The notes beneath the pieces were generated by a model. It was not told the origin of the DNA. It saw nothing but the letters and a program-made list of their open reading frames with translations, and made no database searches. Shown piece by piece: positions 42,079-50,263 of a stretch of DNA of 64,000 bases. How positions within the stretch are numbered: position 1 is the stretch's first letter; every line of letters begins with the position of its first letter. The stretch comes from Castellaniella sp049671645 (GTDB lineage Bacteria > Pseudomonadota > Gammaproteobacteria > Burkholderiales > Burkholderiaceae_B), in the NCBI RefSeq assembly GCF_049671645.1, contig NZ_JBATVG010000008.1, positions 1-64,000 of the forward strand, given 5' to 3'. Both the position numbers and the translations under genes were made by a program.

Positions 42079-42164
42079 GACGATGAATTCCCGCCATCCG
42101 CCGCGCCCCGGCATGCGGGCGCTGCGGACGGAAAGCTGCTGATGCCCTGATTGCAGGCGTTTGA

Positions 42165-43346
42165 TTACAAGCGTTCGAAAATAGCGGCGATCCCCTGCCC
42201 GCCGCCGATGCACATCGTGACCAGCGCATGGCGGCCCTGGACGCGTTGCAGCTCGTGCAAGGCCTTGACAGTGATGATCGCCCCAGTGGCGCCGATGGGG
42301 TGGCCCAGGCCGATGCCGCTGCCGTTGGGATTGACCTTGGCCGGGTCGAAGCCCAATTCGCGAGAGACGGCGCAGGCCTGCGCCGCGAAGGCCTCGTTGG
42401 CCTCGATCACGTCGATCTGGTCCAGCGTCAGGCCGGCGCGCTGCAGCGCCTGGCGCGTGGCCGGCACCGGGCCGATGCCCATATACTGCGGATCCACCCC
42501 GGCGTGGCCGTAGGACACCAGCCGCGCCATGGGCTTCAGGCCCCGGGCCTGGGCGGCGCTGGCCGTCATCAGCAGCACGGCTGCGGCGCCGTCGTTCAGC
42601 CCCGAAGCGTTGCCGGCCGTGACCGTGCCGTTTTCCTTGGCGAAGACGGGCTTGAGCTTGCTGAAGCTATCCGGCGTGGCATCGAAGCGCACATGCTCGT
42701 CCTGATCAAAGACGACGTCGCCCTTGCGGGTCTTGTGCGTGACGGGCACGATCTGGGACTTGAAATAGCCCTGTTCGATGGCATGGGCGGCCCGGCGGTG
42801 CGATTCCAGCGCCAGGGCATCCTGGTCCTCGCGGCTGATGCCGTATTTCTGCGCCACGTTTTCGGCGGTCACGCCCATGTGATACTTTTCAAACGGGCAG
42901 GACAAGGCGCCTGTCATCATATCGACCAGGCGGGAATCCCCCATGCGCGAACCCCAGCGCTGGCCCACCGCCACATAGGGGGCGCGGCTCATGCTTTCGG
43001 CGCCGGCGCCGATGGCGACTTCCGCATCGCCCAGCATCAGGACTTGGGCCGCCGACACGATGGCCTGCAGGCCGGACCCGCACAGGCGGTTGACGTTGAA
43101 GGCCGGCGTGGCCTGCGGGATGCCGGCATTGATCGTGGCGACCCGCGACAGATACATGTCGCGCGGTTCCGTGTTGATGACGTGGCCGAACACCACGTGG
43201 CCGACGTCGGCGGGCGCCACACCGGCGCGCTCCAGCACCTCGCGCGCCACCAGCGTCCCCAGTTCGCATGGCGCGGTGTCTTTGAGACCCCCGCCGAAAT
43301 CCCCGACCGCCGTGCGGCATGCTTGTACGACTACGATATCCTGCAT
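42165..43346 (-). CDS. Acetyl-CoA acyltransferase (beta-ketothiolase, BktB-like)
   Basis: A 393-aa thiolase II. The nucleophilic Cys89 is in FNVNRLCGSGLQAI; the second-half catalytic motifs are NPNGSGIGLGHPIGATG and MCIGGGQGIAAIFER. It condenses or cleaves acyl-CoA with CoA, serving fatty acid degradation or polyhydroxyalkanoate precursor supply; the BktB-like N-terminus (VVVQACRTAVGDFGGGLKD) hints at longer-chain ketoacyl substrates. The ATG at 43346 follows GGAGACATCATC. No phaB or phaC gene is next to it. Confidence 0.93.
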   Translation of the reverse strand: MQDIVVVQACRTAVGDFGGGLKDTAPCELGTLVAREVLERAGVAPADVGHVVFGHVINTEPRDMYLSRVATINAGIPQATPAFNVNRLCGSGLQAIVSAAQVLMLGDAEVAIGAGAESMSRAPYVAVGQRWGSRMGDSRLVDMMTGALSCPFEKYHMGVTAENVAQKYGISREDQDALALESHRRAAHAIEQGYFKSQIVPVTHKTRKGDVVFDQDEHVRFDATPDSFSKLKPVFAKENGTVTAGNASGLNDGAAAVLLMTASAAQARGLKPMARLVSYGHAGVDPQYMGIGPVPATRQALQRAGLTLDQIDVIEANEAFAAQACAVSRELGFDPAKVNPNGSGIGLGHPIGATGAIITVKALHELQRVQGRHALVTMCIGGGQGIAAIFERL

Positions 43347-43456
43347 GATGATGTCTCCGTAATGAGTGCTGCACCGCAGCAACCAAAGACATGGTAGCGC
43401 ATCGGCGGCCCTGGCGGGGCGCCGCGGACGGGGAATCGACAGCCAGGAATCGGACG

Positions 43457-44425
43457 CTACTTCAGCTTGGACAGCGCCTTGCGCAGGGCGCTCGCCAGTT
43501 CCTCGGCTGAAAATTTCGCCACGTAGCCATCGGCGCCGACGCTGCGCACGTGATCTTCGTTGGCCGAGCCGGACAGGGACGAATGGATGACCACCGGCAA
43601 CACCCGCATACGAGTGTCCTGCTTGATGTTGCGGGTCAGGGTGAAGCCGTCCATCTCCGGCATTTCCAGATCGGTCAGCATCAGGCTGACCTTGTCCAGA
43701 ATGGTCTTGCCTTCGGCCTCGGCGGCGGCCTTGAGCACGTTCAGGCGATCCCAGGCTTCCCGCCCGGACTTGACCATTTCATAAGGAATGTTCATGGCCT
43801 TCAGGGCCTGTTCGAGCAGGGAGCGGGCGACGAAGGAATCATCGGCGACCAGAACGACTGAACCGGGTTTCAAGGTGATTTGTTCGCCGACGTCCTTCGG
43901 GTCGACCTGATGGCGGTCTTTTTCGGGCGTGACCATCTGCAGGATGGCCTCGACGTCCAGCACCTGCGCCAGGCGGGTGTTGTCGGCGGTGTCGTCCAGC
44001 CGCGCCATGCTGCTGACCAGGCTTTGCGAAGTGCCGCTGGATTCGGCCGAAATCACCTGATTCCAGTCCAGACGCACGATGTCGTCCACGGATTCCACGG
44101 TGAAAGCCTGCGTGGTCCGGCCGAATTCCGTGACCAGCATCAGCGTGGGCGCGGCCGGCAGCTTGCAACCCACGATGGCGGGCAGATCAAAGACCGGAAT
44201 CACCTGATCGCGCAACTGCACCACCCCCAGGGAATATTTGGGCGCCCCCGCCACGGCCGTGACGGTGGGCATGGTGACGATCTCGCGCACTTTCAGCACA
44301 TTGATGCCGTAGAGTTCCGACTGGCCGGACTCGTTGTTGGCGCCCAGGCGGAAAAGCAAAAGTTCGAACCGGTTGGTGCCGGTCAGATTGGCGCGATCAT
44401 CCACGACGTGCTGGCTGGGGCTCAT
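43457..44425 (-). CDS. cheV: Chemotaxis coupling protein CheV
   Basis: A 322-aa fusion of a CheW domain (about 15-165, with INVLKVREIVTMPTVTAV and GVVQLRDQVIPVFDL) and a receiver domain (about 185-320, with VVLVADDSFVARSLLEQAL, phosphoacceptor Asp in SLMLTDLEMPEMDGF, Lys in DGYVAKFSAEEL). CheV links chemoreceptors to CheA and can act as a phosphate sink for adaptation. No other che genes are present, so it is an orphan cheV. Divergent from a binding-protein gene. Confidence 0.95.
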   Translation of the reverse strand: MSPSQHVVDDRANLTGTNRFELLLFRLGANNESGQSELYGINVLKVREIVTMPTVTAVAGAPKYSLGVVQLRDQVIPVFDLPAIVGCKLPAAPTLMLVTEFGRTTQAFTVESVDDIVRLDWNQVISAESSGTSQSLVSSMARLDDTADNTRLAQVLDVEAILQMVTPEKDRHQVDPKDVGEQITLKPGSVVLVADDSFVARSLLEQALKAMNIPYEMVKSGREAWDRLNVLKAAAEAEGKTILDKVSLMLTDLEMPEMDGFTLTRNIKQDTRMRVLPVVIHSSLSGSANEDHVRSVGADGYVAKFSAEELASALRKALSKLK

Positions 44426-44600
44426 GGGAACCTCTTCCTATCAATAGGCTGAAAACGCAAGTGTAAAGGAAAGCAGCGCCAGGCAATCCAGGCAATACGC
44501 CAGGTCCCCGCAGCCTATTCAAGGCCCAAGCGCGGGTCGGACTTGTCCGCGCCTTCCCCCATCCCTTACAGTTCGAAGATACCTTGAAGGAGAGATGCGC

Positions 44601-45335
44601 ATGGACACTTCCGGCATCGATACGCAGGCCCTGGCGCCCACGGGGGCCTTGCGGGCCGCCATCAACATCGGCAACCCGATCCTGGCGGGACTGGACCCCT
44701 CGGACGGACAGGCCAGAGGCGTCTCCATCGACCTGGCGCAACGCCTGGCCGAGCACCTGGGGCTGGGCCTGAGCCTGGTGATCTACGACACGGCAGGCAA
44801 GTCCGTGGAAGGGGTCACCCGGGGCGAGGCCGACTTCGGCTTTTTCGCCATCGATCCGAAACGCGGTGAACAGATCGCCTTCACGACCCCCTACGTGCTG
44901 ATCGAAGGCAGCTACCTGGTGCGTCAGGATTCCCCGCTGACGGACAATGCCCAGGTGGACCGGGTCGGCCGCACCGTGGTGGTCGGGCAGGCCAGCGCCT
45001 ACGACCTGTTTCTGTCGCGCGAACTGCGACATGCCGCCATCGTGCGCGCGCCGACCTCGCCGGCCGTGGTGGGCACATTTCTGGAAACGGGAGCGGATGT
45101 CGCAGCAGGCGTGCGCCAGCAACTGGAAATGGGCGCTCTGGAATTCGGCGGCCTGCGCCTGCTGGATGGGCATTTCATGCTGATCCGCCAGGCCCTGGGC
45201 GTGTCGCGCGACCGCGATCCGGACCTGACTGCGGGATTGACGCGTTTCGTGGAAGACGCCAAGGCATCGGGATTCGTGGCTCATGCCCTGGCCCGCCACG
45301 GCATCCAGGGGGCCGCGGTGGCGCCCCCGGGATGA
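44601..45335 (+). CDS. Family 3 extracellular solute-binding-like protein without signal peptide
   Basis: A 244-aa protein with the type II periplasmic-binding fold of amino acid ABC systems (LRAAINIGNPILAGLDPSDG, RGVSIDLAQRLAEHLGL, GEADFGFFAIDPKRGEQIAFTTPYVLIEGSYLV). No signal sequence is seen from either ATG (44595 or 44601); the second fits AGGAG spacing better. It is thus probably cytoplasmic, as a sensor or enzyme-like binder, unless the true start is missed. A palindrome CGGACTTGTCCG lies upstream at 44538-44549. No transporter genes adjoin; cheV is divergent. Confidence 0.8.
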   Translation: MDTSGIDTQALAPTGALRAAINIGNPILAGLDPSDGQARGVSIDLAQRLAEHLGLGLSLVIYDTAGKSVEGVTRGEADFGFFAIDPKRGEQIAFTTPYVLIEGSYLVRQDSPLTDNAQVDRVGRTVVVGQASAYDLFLSRELRHAAIVRAPTSPAVVGTFLETGADVAAGVRQQLEMGALEFGGLRLLDGHFMLIRQALGVSRDRDPDLTAGLTRFVEDAKASGFVAHALARHGIQGAAVAPPG

Positions 45336-45475
45336 GCCTGGGCGCCGGACAGACCCTGCGGACTGCCCGGCGCCTGACGAATCCGGACCGCTTGCCAGCG
45401 GTGATGCGGACAAGCCATGCAGCAGACCGTCCAGGCCGCGGTTGCGCACGGCGCGACGACTTGTTCAGAGGCCCC

Positions 45476-46072
45476 CTATGACGCCTCGTCCAGAACGCGC
45501 CAACTGCCCTGCCCCCGCGTCTGATCGACATACAGGGACTCCAGGCCTGTCGCGTCTGCTCGAGGCACACTCAGATCCCAGATGACGCCATCGGCATCGA
45601 ACTGCGCGGCCTCTATCCGGGCGCCGGCGGCCAGCAGCCGGGCCTGGACGCGATCCATGTCGGCATACGGACAGGTGCAGCGCACGCGGCGCTCTTCCCG
45701 AATCAGGACTTTCCCGGCCGTCCGCAGGCATTCGGCGGCCGTGCCGCCGTAGGCGCGCGCAAGGCCGCCGGTGCCCAGCTTGATGCCGCCGAACCAGCGG
45801 ATGAGCAGTACAGCCACGCGGTCGCAGTCCTGCGACTGGATAGCCTGCAGGATCGGCCGGCCGGCCGTGCCGCCGGGCTCGCCATCATCGCTGAAGCGGT
45901 ATTGATCGCCCAGCTGCCAGGCCCAGCAATTATGCGTGGCCTGGGGGTCGCGGCTCGCCTCCAGGAAAGCCTGGGCCGCCTGGGGCGAGTCGATGGGCGC
46001 AGCCAGCGCCAGAAAGCGGCTTTTGCGGATATCCGCTTCGTGGCGGGCGGGCCCGGCCAGCGTATAAGGCAA
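45476..46072 (-). CDS. yigZ: YigZ/IMPACT family protein
   Basis: A 198-aa protein of the YigZ (UPF0029/IMPACT) family. The diagnostic motif FSDDGEPGGTAGRPIL and FGGIKLGTGGLARAYG are intact, followed by the C-terminal DUF1949 domain (about 130-190). Function not settled; homologues bind nucleic acid and relate to translational regulation in eukaryotes. The start is TTG at 46072, immediately after the TGA of the ABC-F gene, so it is read by reinitiation. The TTG is supported by alignment to MPYTLAG-like starts. Confidence 0.86.
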   Translation of the reverse strand: MPYTLAGPARHEADIRKSRFLALAAPIDSPQAAQAFLEASRDPQATHNCWAWQLGDQYRFSDDGEPGGTAGRPILQAIQSQDCDRVAVLLIRWFGGIKLGTGGLARAYGGTAAECLRTAGKVLIREERRVRCTCPYADMDRVQARLLAAGARIEAAQFDADGVIWDLSVPRADATGLESLYVDQTRGQGSWRVLDEAS

Positions 46073-47674
46073 TCAGGCCTCTATGCCCTGCGAGGCCAGG
46101 TATTCCTCGTAGGTGCCGGGATAGTCGTTGAGACGGCCATCCGGCAGGATCTCGATCACGCGGGTCGCCACGCCGGACACGAACTGCCGGTCGTGCGACA
46201 CGAACACCAGGGTCCCGGCGTACTGTTCCAGCGCATACTGCAGGGATTCGATGGATTCCATGTCCAGGTGATTGGTGGGCTCGTCCATCAGCATGACATT
46301 GTGCCGGCCCAACATCAGGCGGCCGAAGCTCATGCGGTTCTTTTCGCCGCCGGACAGCACCCGCGCGGCCTTGGTGATCTCGTCGCCCGAAAACAGCAGA
46401 CGCCCCAGCACGGAACGGATGGACTGGTCCTCGTCGCCGGCCTGACGATAGTCGGTCATCCAGTCGAACAGGTCGCGGTCGGAATCGAACTGGTCGGACA
46501 CGTCCTGGGCCATATACCCGATGTCGGCGTTTTCGGACCAGCGCACATGGCCGTCATCGGGCGCCAGGTTGCCCGCCAGCAGACGCAGCAGCGTGGTCTT
46601 CCCCACCCCGTTGGCGCCGATGATGGCAACCTTCTGCCCGGCCTCGATCATGGTGTTCAAGCCCTTGATGATGGGCCGATCGTAGGTTTTGGAAAGTTCC
46701 TCGATGTGGGCGGCCTGGCGGTGCAGGACCTTGCTGACCTCGAAGCGGATGTAGGGGTTCTGGCGCGAGGACGGCTTGACCTGCACGGTTTCGGACTTGA
46801 TGCGGTCGATCTGCTTCAGGCGGGACGTAGCCTGACGGGACTTGGATTTATTGGCGGCGAAGCGGCGCACGAAATCCTGCAGCTCGGTCACGCGCTCCTT
46901 GGCGCGTGCGTTGGCGGCCACCTGGCGCTCGCGCGCCTGGGTCGATGCCAGCATGTAGTCGTCGTAGTTGCCCGGGTAGACGCGCAGTTCGCCATAATCC
47001 AGGTCGGCCATGTGCGTGCAGACCTGGTTCAGGAAGTGGCGGTCGTGGCTGATGATGATCATGGTGCTGTCATAACCGTTCAGCACGTTTTCCAGCCAGC
47101 GGATGGTATTGATGTCCAGGTTGTTGGTAGGTTCGTCCAGCAACAGCACGTCCGGATTGGAAAACAGCGCCTGCGCCAGCAGCACGCGCAGCTTCCAGCC
47201 CGGTGCGATCTCCCGCATGACCAATTGGTGCTGTTCCACCGGGATTTCCAGGCCCAGCAGCAATTCCCCGGCTCGCGATTCGGCCGTGTAGCCATCGTAT
47301 TCGGCGAATTTTCCTTCCAGCTCGGCCGCCCGCATGTAGTCGTCTTCGGTGGCGTCCGGATTGGCGTAGATGGCGTCGCGGTCGGTCATGGCCTGCCACA
47401 TTTCCACGTGTCCCATCATGACGACGTCCAGTACCCGCACATCTTCGAAGGCGAACTGGTCCTGGCGCAACTTGCCCAGGCGCACGCCGGGATCCAGCGC
47501 CACATTGCCGGACGAAGATTCCAGATCACCGCCGATGATCTTCATCAGGGTGGATTTGCCCGAGCCGTTGGCGCCGATCAGGCCATAGCGGTTGCCATCG
47601 CCGAATTTGACGCTGACGTTCTCGAACAGGGGTTTGCTGCCGAACTGGATGGTGAGGTTATTGGTGGAGATCAC
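46073..47674 (-). CDS. ybiT: ABC-F ATPase, YbiT type
   Basis: A 533-aa ribosome-associated ABC-F protein with two nucleotide-binding domains. NBD1: Walker A GANGSGKST, signature region APGWKLRVLLAQALF, Walker B VLLLDEPTNNLD. NBD2: GANGVGKTTLLRL, LSGGEKNRMSFGRLML, VMLMDEPTNHLD. The linker KSKSRQATSRLKQIDRIK is the P-site-tRNA-interaction motif. The GWKLR first signature is characteristic of YbiT. It relieves or tunes ribosome stalling in translation. Confidence 0.93.
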   Translation of the reverse strand: MISTNNLTIQFGSKPLFENVSVKFGDGNRYGLIGANGSGKSTLMKIIGGDLESSSGNVALDPGVRLGKLRQDQFAFEDVRVLDVVMMGHVEMWQAMTDRDAIYANPDATEDDYMRAAELEGKFAEYDGYTAESRAGELLLGLEIPVEQHQLVMREIAPGWKLRVLLAQALFSNPDVLLLDEPTNNLDINTIRWLENVLNGYDSTMIIISHDRHFLNQVCTHMADLDYGELRVYPGNYDDYMLASTQARERQVAANARAKERVTELQDFVRRFAANKSKSRQATSRLKQIDRIKSETVQVKPSSRQNPYIRFEVSKVLHRQAAHIEELSKTYDRPIIKGLNTMIEAGQKVAIIGANGVGKTTLLRLLAGNLAPDDGHVRWSENADIGYMAQDVSDQFDSDRDLFDWMTDYRQAGDEDQSIRSVLGRLLFSGDEITKAARVLSGGEKNRMSFGRLMLGRHNVMLMDEPTNHLDMESIESLQYALEQYAGTLVFVSHDRQFVSGVATRVIEILPDGRLNDYPGTYEEYLASQGIEA

Positions 47675-47730
47675 GGTGGATGGCTTGGGAAATTGAAGTC
47701 AAAACAACCTCTTAGTTTAACAGGCGGCAA

Positions 47731-49419
47731 TCAGTGTTCATGCTCCTGCAGCACCAGGTGCGCCATGCCGTCCTCGGTGGCGATGCCCACGCGTGCGCCG
47801 ATCGGCAAGGTCGCCTTGACCTTGACGTGGCCGACCGGCAGGCCGGTGACGACCGGGACCTTGACTGTCTTGCGCAGCCAGGCCACGACGGCGGGCAGGT
47901 CGTAGCCATTGTCATGCGGCGCCAGACGGTAGTCGGTGAAATGCCCCAGGACGATCACGCGCTGCTTCTGCAGCACGCCGGCATGCCACAGCTGCGTCAG
48001 CATGCGTTCGACACGGAAAGGATGCTCGGCGATGTCTTCCAGGAACAGGATGCCGCCCTGGACATCCGGCAGATACGGGGTGCCCACCAGGGACGCCACC
48101 ATGGCCAGATTGCCGCCCCATAGAATGCCTCGCGCATCGACCGGGTCGGCATCGGGGGATTCGAAACTGAGGATTTCCAATTCGCCGGACAGGGTTTCCT
48201 GGAACAGCGCCTGGGTCAGGTCGTCCACCTTCTTGCCGCCGAAATCGTACAGGGCGGTGGGGCCGGCCAGGCTGACGGCGCCGGTCTGCGCCAGCAGGGC
48301 CAGGCTGAAGGCCGTGAAATCACTCTGCCCGACGAAGGTCTTGCCGCTGTCGGCCACGGCCCGCCAGTCGATGAAAGGCAGCAGGCGGCTGAGCCCGTAG
48401 CCGCCCCGGGTCGCCATGACCACCGGATGTTTCTGCTTCAGAGCGCGCTGGATGCAGGCCAGGCGCTGTTTGTCGGTACCCGCGAACCGTTCATGCACGG
48501 CGCACGCGGTGCGATCGACCGTGACGCGATAGCCCATGGCCTTCAGGCGCTGGACCGACAGATCCAGCGCGGCCGGATCGGGCACGGCGCCGGACGGCGA
48601 GATCAGGTAGATGCCGGACGGGGCTTCATGGCGATGGACGTGAGATTCCCCGTCCGGGCAGGCCCAATGGGTGTGCTCGGCATGATGCGCGCCTGCGTCA
48701 GCCGGGGCCGATGCGGGCTGCGAGGGCTGGCCGTGTTCAAGGGATGCCGGGGCAGGAGAGGCTTTTTTCATGGTCGATGAGTCAGGATGAGCAAGAGAGG
48801 TTGCCGGATGGGCGACCCCCGGACGAGCGGCGTCTCCCGCAGGCGCGTCACCCTTGCGAGCGGCGCGCGCGGCCTGGCGCCGGGTGCGGAAGAAAGCGCG
48901 CAGCAGCTCGCCACAGGCGTCGGCCCGGATGCCGCCGCGCACGGCGGCGTGGTGATTCAGGCGCGGCTGCCGGGCAAGATCCACCACCCCGCCGCAGGCG
49001 CCGGTCTTGGGGTCGGCCGCGCCATAGACGATTTCCGCCAGCCGGGCGTGGAACATGGCGCCCAGGCACATGGCGCAGGGTTCCAGCGTCACGACCAGGC
49101 GAGCGCCGCTCAGGCGGTAATTATCCAGGCGGCGGGCAGCCGCCCGCAAGGCCACGACCTCGGCATGCGCCGTGGGATCGCAGTCCAGAATGGTACGGTT
49201 ATGGCCGACAGCCAGCAAGCGGCCTCCGGCATCCAGCACGACGGCCCCGACCGGAACTTCGCCCAGATCCGCCGCCAGGCGGGCCTGGGCCAGCGCCAGG
49301 TCCATGGCGGCGGCATCGTCCAGCGCCGGCTCAGTCCCGTCGGCCCCGACGGGTTCGGCGCAGGCCGCCGCATCGGGCGCCGGCAACGGATTCTGTCGGG
49401 ATCGGGAATGACTAGCCAC
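47731..49419 (-). CDS. Fusion of tRNA adenosine deaminase TadA and LD-carboxypeptidase (S66)
   Basis: One 562-aa frame joins two enzymes. Residues 1-200 are TadA: zinc and catalytic site PTAHAEVVALRA, then LVVTLEPCAMCLGAMFHARL, GAADPKTGACGG, deaminating A34 of tRNA-Arg. A linker (Ala/Pro-rich, then HAEHTHWACPDGESHVHRHE at about 248-267, His-rich) leads to an S66 LD-carboxypeptidase (about 275-562), with YLISPSG, VVMATRGGYGLSRLLPFIDW and the Ser/Glu/His triad region VGTPYLPDVQGGILFLED and HFTDY, used in murein recycling. An internal ATG at 48771 (residue 217) could allow separate synthesis but has no clear ribosome site. Overlaps the HAD gene by 8 nt. Confidence 0.88.
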   Translation of the reverse strand: MASHSRSRQNPLPAPDAAACAEPVGADGTEPALDDAAAMDLALAQARLAADLGEVPVGAVVLDAGGRLLAVGHNRTILDCDPTAHAEVVALRAAARRLDNYRLSGARLVVTLEPCAMCLGAMFHARLAEIVYGAADPKTGACGGVVDLARQPRLNHHAAVRGGIRADACGELLRAFFRTRRQAARAARKGDAPAGDAARPGVAHPATSLAHPDSSTMKKASPAPASLEHGQPSQPASAPADAGAHHAEHTHWACPDGESHVHRHEAPSGIYLISPSGAVPDPAALDLSVQRLKAMGYRVTVDRTACAVHERFAGTDKQRLACIQRALKQKHPVVMATRGGYGLSRLLPFIDWRAVADSGKTFVGQSDFTAFSLALLAQTGAVSLAGPTALYDFGGKKVDDLTQALFQETLSGELEILSFESPDADPVDARGILWGGNLAMVASLVGTPYLPDVQGGILFLEDIAEHPFRVERMLTQLWHAGVLQKQRVIVLGHFTDYRLAPHDNGYDLPAVVAWLRKTVKVPVVTGLPVGHVKVKATLPIGARVGIATEDGMAHLVLQEHEH

Positions 49420-50260
49420 GATACGTCCGCGCCTTGAGCACGATCTTGGACGCCAGGCTTTCCACGGCGGCTTCCAGCCACTGATAGAGCTCGGCGTCTT
49501 CGCCGAACCGCGCCTGGTTCAGATTGGACACCCGCCCGTCTTCGATGAACCCCCAGGCGCGGCTGCGTTTTTCCTTGTGGCGCGGGTCCCAGACGCCGAA
49601 GGCCACGCCGCCGGATCGGCGGATCAGGGAAAAGCACGGAATGTCGGTGTAACCGTCGCCCACGAAAATCATCTGATCGAAAGGCACGCGCAGCTTGTCG
49701 GCATCGACCTTGCGATTGACCTCGAAGGGTTTGTTGCGCGACTCCGGCCCGATCATGCCTTTCTGGATATGGAACAGATAGCGCGTCTTGTCCGTGAAGC
49801 TGACGATGCGGCGCGGGAAATCGATGGCGCCGACCCGGTCGTAATGAAACTCGGACGCCCAGATATCGGCGAACTGTTCCGCGATCGGCGTGCTGCGCAG
49901 AACGTCGCCGATGCCGCTGGAAATCAGGTAGAACTCCAGTTGCACGGTGGGGTGCGCCTGATGCAGCCGCGTGCGCAGACGGTCGAACAGCGTGGCGACC
50001 CCGTCATGCAACGGCAGATGCCGCCCCCAGTCCAGCAGGCGTTCGCGGGTGATGGGGCCCTGCGGGCCCGTGCGGGACAGTTCCAGCATGCGATACAGGT
50101 AGGCGGGAACGGGATCCCAATCCTGCTCGCTGAGCAAGGGCCCCACCCGGTCGCGCCAGAAGGCCTCCACGTCCACGCCCAGATGCTGCAGGAAACCGGA
50201 GGTGCTGTCCGGCGCCAGGGTGTCGTCGAAATCGAAAACCAGAGCAATCACGTCGGCCAT
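49412..50260 (-). CDS. HAD superfamily phosphatase-like protein
   Basis: A 282-aa haloacid dehalogenase-fold protein. Motif I is VFDFDDTLAPDS (nucleophile Asp10), motif II is YLISSGIGDVL, motif III Lys lies near FPRRIVSFTDKTRYLF, and motif IV is FVGDGYTDIPCFSL. The cap and insert are larger than in minimal HAD phosphatases. A phosphoserine-phosphatase-like C1 cap is likely. The substrate is unknown. It begins 3 nt after the nnr gene and overlaps the tadA start. Confidence 0.9.
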   Translation of the reverse strand: MADVIALVFDFDDTLAPDSTSGFLQHLGVDVEAFWRDRVGPLLSEQDWDPVPAYLYRMLELSRTGPQGPITRERLLDWGRHLPLHDGVATLFDRLRTRLHQAHPTVQLEFYLISSGIGDVLRSTPIAEQFADIWASEFHYDRVGAIDFPRRIVSFTDKTRYLFHIQKGMIGPESRNKPFEVNRKVDADKLRVPFDQMIFVGDGYTDIPCFSLIRRSGGVAFGVWDPRHKEKRSRAWGFIEDGRVSNLNQARFGEDAELYQWLEAAVESLASKIVLKARTYRG

Positions 50261-50263
50261 GAG

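Noticed and set aside
47731..48771. Independent LD-carboxypeptidase gene starting at ATG 48771
   Set aside because: No ribosome site precedes this ATG and the frame from TadA is open; kept as one fused gene, with the alternative noted.
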